A stretch of DNA of 22,788 bases, taken from positions 1 through 22,788 of the forward strand of contig JAQBGG010000142.1 in the NCBI GenBank assembly GCA_032122625.1, written 5' to 3'. The translations under genes and the position numbers were made by a program. Position 1 is the first letter of the stretch, and the number at the start of each line of letters is the position of its first letter. The notes below the pieces were generated by a model, which was not told where the DNA came from, did no database searches, and worked only from the letters and a program-made list of their open reading frames with translations. Positions 20,180 through 22,788 of this stretch are shown one piece after another. This DNA comes from CAXMST01 sp032122625 (lineage in GTDB: Bacteria; Actinomycetota; Thermoleophilia; Solirubrobacterales; 70-9).

Positions 20180-22402
20180 ATGTCAGGCGGTCTTGGCCGG
20201 GTTTCCGGCGTGTGGGTAGCAGTCGGTTCGATCGTCAGCCTGGTGGCCGCTTTGGCGCTGCTGGCGCTGGCCCTGGCACCGCCCCCGAGCGCCGACGGCG
20301 CTGCCGCCGCCAAGAAGGGCAAGGGCAAGGAGAAGAAGTACACGGGCCCGAAGATCTCGACCCCGAACGCGGACCGATGCGACTTCCTCGACACCAGCGT
20401 CTGCCTACAGCCGTTCCCGAACAACCTCTACCTCGACTCCGGCGCAGGCACGGCAACCGGCAACCGGATCAAGCTGAACCCGAAGTCGATGCCGGCTAAC
20501 GCCGCCGGCACCGCGATCGATCCGACCGAGATCAACCGCAACGACGGCTTCAGCCCCGGCCAGGCGATCGTCCTCCATATCGACGGTCTCGACAACCAGG
20601 CCGCCTTCGATCGCAGCGGCATCGTCCCGATCGACGCGCCCGCCGAGTACCGGCAGAAGAAGCAACCGGTGATCGTGATCAACGCGACGACGAAGCAGCG
20701 CCACCCGGTGTTCGCTGAGATGGACTCGATCCCCGAAGCCGACTCCGATCGCAACCTGATCATCCGGCCGCTGCGCAATTGGGAGGAGGGCCAGCGCTAC
20801 ATCGTCGCGCTCCGCAACCTCCGTACCGCCGACGGCAAGAAGATCAAGGCCCCGAACGCCTTCAAGGTCTACAGCAAGAAGCTGATCACCAAGCAGAAGA
20901 AGGTCGAGAACCGACGCTCCTACTTTGAGCAGAAGATCTTCAAGAAGCTGAAGAAGGCAAAGCGGACCGGGCGCCGCAAGGACCTCTACATGGCCTGGGA
21001 CTTCAGCGTCGCCAGCGGTGAGAGCCTCTCCGAGAGGGTCTTGGCGATGCGTGATGACGCCTTCGCCAAGCTCGGCGATACGAACCTCGGCGATCGCACG
21101 ATCCAGGGTGACTCACCGGCGTTCACGGTCACCGACGTACAGGACAATCCGGACATCGAGATCCTGCGCCGGGTGAAGGGCACGATCGACAACGTGCCCT
21201 GCTACCTGAACGAGAACGGCTGCCCGCCCGGGTCGCACTTCATGTTCGACTCCAAGGACTCGACGATGCCGACCTGGGACCCCTCCTACACGGTCGACGT
21301 CCCCTTCCAGTGCGACATCCCGAACGCGGTGGTCGGCGCCGGCTCGGTCAAGCCGGCGCGCCCGTCGCTGTACGGGCACGGTCTGCTCGGAAGCAAGGGC
21401 CAGGCCGGCTCTTCCTACATCCGCTCGTTCTCCGACGCCCACAACGTGATGCATTGCGCGGTCGATTGGGCTGGGTTCTCCGAGGAGGACGTTCTCGATG
21501 TGATCCTGCCGGCGCTGACCGACGTGACGGTCCTCAATAACGCGTTCGATCGGATGCAGCAGGGCTTCATCAACTTCATGATGCTCGGCCGCGCGCTGAC
21601 CCATCCCGATGGCTTCGCCACTGACCCCGCCTTCCAGTACGACGCGGGTGCCGGTCTGGAGTCGGTGATCAACGACACCGAGCTCTACTACTACGGCAAC
21701 AGCCAGGGCGGGATCATGGGCGGCGCCCTGACCGCGATCTCACCGGATGTCGAGCAGTCGGTGCTCGGCGTTCCGGGGATGAACTACTCAACTCTGCTGC
21801 GGCGCAGCGTCGACTTCGACGACTACGCGGAGCTGCCGGGAATCGGCCTCTACGACAACTACCCGAACGAGCTCGAGCGGCCGTTGCTGCTTGGCCTGAT
21901 GCAGATGGGCTGGGATCGCGGTGAGGCGAACGGTTACGCACACCACATGACCGATGACCCCTATCCGAATACGCCGACTCACAACGTGCTCATGCACGCT
22001 GCCCTCGGCGATCACCAGGTTGCGAACCTGACCGCCGAGATCGAGGCGCGGACGATCGGCGCCAAGGTGCTCGAGCCGGCCCTCGATCCGGGCAGGCACT
22101 GGCAGCCGGACCCGTTCTTTGGCCTGCAGCCTGTTCCGGGGTTCCCCTGGACCGGATCGACCCTCGTCTACTGGGACGGCGGCCCTGTCGGATTCGCCGG
22201 CGTTGAGGGCGGCGGCACGGCGGTGCCGCCGAACGAGAACGTGGCGCCGCGCGAGGAGCAGGGCTTCGGTGACGACCCGCACAGCTACCCACGCAAGGAC
22301 CCCGATGCCCAGCAGCAGATGTCGGATTGGATGCGCCCGGCCGGCGCCCTGCTCGGTGACTGTGGTGGGCCCTGCTACTCGAACGGCTACGCGGGCCCCT
22401 GA
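20180..22402 (+). CDS. Large secreted protein with alpha/beta-hydrolase (lipase/esterase-like) signature
   Basis: A 740-residue exported protein. Residues about 10-33 are a strongly hydrophobic signal or anchor, with AAA near 41-44 as a possible cleavage region, followed by a Lys-rich linker (KKGKGKEKK). Residues about 60-230 form a beta-rich domain: NRNDGFSPGQAIVLHIDGLD, then NLIIRPLRNWEEGQRYIVAL. A Lys/Arg-rich helical stretch follows (about 232-268). The second half carries YGHGLLGSKGQ (a possible oxyanion region, about 398-408) and the nucleophile elbow YYYGNSQGGIMGG with Ser508. Asp611 in ALGDHQV and His701 in DDPHSYPR are candidate triad partners. Eight cysteines after the signal suggest disulfides. 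The layout recalls large bacterial extracellular lipase-like lipoproteins, but no lipobox is seen and the substrate is unknown. Confidence 0.75.
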   Translation: MSGGLGRVSGVWVAVGSIVSLVAALALLALALAPPPSADGAAAAKKGKGKEKKYTGPKISTPNADRCDFLDTSVCLQPFPNNLYLDSGAGTATGNRIKLNPKSMPANAAGTAIDPTEINRNDGFSPGQAIVLHIDGLDNQAAFDRSGIVPIDAPAEYRQKKQPVIVINATTKQRHPVFAEMDSIPEADSDRNLIIRPLRNWEEGQRYIVALRNLRTADGKKIKAPNAFKVYSKKLITKQKKVENRRSYFEQKIFKKLKKAKRTGRRKDLYMAWDFSVASGESLSERVLAMRDDAFAKLGDTNLGDRTIQGDSPAFTVTDVQDNPDIEILRRVKGTIDNVPCYLNENGCPPGSHFMFDSKDSTMPTWDPSYTVDVPFQCDIPNAVVGAGSVKPARPSLYGHGLLGSKGQAGSSYIRSFSDAHNVMHCAVDWAGFSEEDVLDVILPALTDVTVLNNAFDRMQQGFINFMMLGRALTHPDGFATDPAFQYDAGAGLESVINDTELYYYGNSQGGIMGGALTAISPDVEQSVLGVPGMNYSTLLRRSVDFDDYAELPGIGLYDNYPNELERPLLLGLMQMGWDRGEANGYAHHMTDDPYPNTPTHNVLMHAALGDHQVANLTAEIEARTIGAKVLEPALDPGRHWQPDPFFGLQPVPGFPWTGSTLVYWDGGPVGFAGVEGGGTAVPPNENVAPREEQGFGDDPHSYPRKDPDAQQQMSDWMRPAGALLGDCGGPCYSNGYAGP

Positions 22403-22434
22403 GCCAGAGCGGCGGGATCGAGCTCCTCGAGCGA

Positions 22435-22788
22435 TTGCCGGAGCGGCACCTCGAGGAACTCTGGCTGCTGTACCAGGGGGAGTGGTGGACCCGGGGCCGC
22501 GAACGGGCCGATGTTGAGCGGATGCTTGCGGGCTCGACCGAGATCGTTGCGGCAGTCGGTGAGTCCGGCAGTAGGCAGGAACTGCTCGGGTTCGCCCGAG
22601 CGCTCTCCGATGGGGCCTTCCGCGCGATCGTCTTCGATCTGATCGTCGCTCCTTCGCACCGCGGCCAGGGGCTCGGGCGGCTGGTCCTCGAGGAGCTACT
22701 GCGGAGGCCGGCGCTCGCCCGCTGCTCCGGAGTCGAGCTGATGTGCCTGCCGGAGATGGCTCCCTTCTACGAGCGGCTCGGTTTCAGC
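22435..22788 (+). CDS. GNAT-family N-acetyltransferase (partial, cut by window end)
   Basis: The frame ending at the last base encodes a GNAT domain. LWLLYQGEWWTRGRERADVERML is followed by LLGFARALSDGAFRAIVFDLIVAP, the acetyl-CoA loop HRGQGLGRLVLEELL and APFYERLGFS, the usual C-terminal signature. The C-terminus lies outside the window. The start is unclear: between the in-frame stop at 22357 and the domain there is no ATG or GTG. TTG at 22435 is the only ordinary start before the domain. Similarity seems to reach slightly further upstream (IELLERLPERH), where only CTG at 22399, overlapping the preceding stop as CTGA, or ATC at 22417 is available. It closely follows the secreted hydrolase-like gene and may be co-transcribed. 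The acceptor substrate is unknown. Confidence 0.8.
   Translation, partial: MPERHLEELWLLYQGEWWTRGRERADVERMLAGSTEIVAAVGESGSRQELLGFARALSDGAFRAIVFDLIVAPSHRGQGLGRLVLEELLRRPALARCSGVELMCLPEMAPFYERLGFS

Overview
The window is high-GC bacterial chromosome. It looks actinobacterial, most likely class Thermoleophilia (Solirubrobacterales or a relative). The basis is the mycobacterial-type dUMP-forming dCTP deaminase, the GC-rich codon use, promoters that place the start codon at the transcription start, and a Bacillus-like cytochrome b6c operon that differs from the qcrCAB set of Mycobacterium. The lineage is inferred from gene content, not from a search.

Layout. (1) 113-1618, minus: a sigma-70-family factor fused to a zinc-finger anti-sigma-like segment and a long Gly/Ala- and Pro/Gly-rich tail. 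(2) 1843-10233, plus: one nearly gapless run of ten genes for electron transport. It holds hemB, a fused AhbA/AhbB-type siroheme-decarboxylase-like gene, hemL, an unassigned gene resembling subunit I of heptaprenyl diphosphate synthase, Rieske protein, cytochrome b6-like protein, subunit IV-cytochrome c fusion, lipoprotein cytochrome c, menG/ubiE and a long-chain polyprenyl diphosphate synthase. It therefore covers heme supply, menaquinone tail and methylation, and the quinol:cytochrome c reductase. (3) 10264-11384, minus: a small zinc-ribbon protein and dcd. (4) 11455-13344, plus: tatA, tatC and a membrane-anchored TPR-like protein. Tat is the route normally used by Rieske proteins. (5) tRNA-Lys(CTT) at 13402-13474, then about 500 bp with no convincing gene but with repeats. 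(6) A UDP-HexNAc-type 6-dehydrogenase and a membrane protein, plus; then a RibD-C-domain reductase, a HAD hydrolase and a winged-helix regulator, minus. (7) sucC-sucD (succinyl-CoA synthetase), a large secreted protein with an alpha/beta-hydrolase signature, and a GNAT acetyltransferase cut by the window end.

No CRISPR array, insertion sequence or phage gene is visible. The most interesting points are the hemB-ahbAB-hemL arrangement, which suggests siroheme-route heme synthesis in an aerobic-looking respiratory operon; the HepS-like gene; the sigma/anti-sigma fusion; a recurring TANNNT box 6-8 bp before start codons, which suggests leaderless transcripts; and a regulator whose conserved N-terminus appears to begin at an ATC codon. 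I did not find an unmistakable new multi-gene system.
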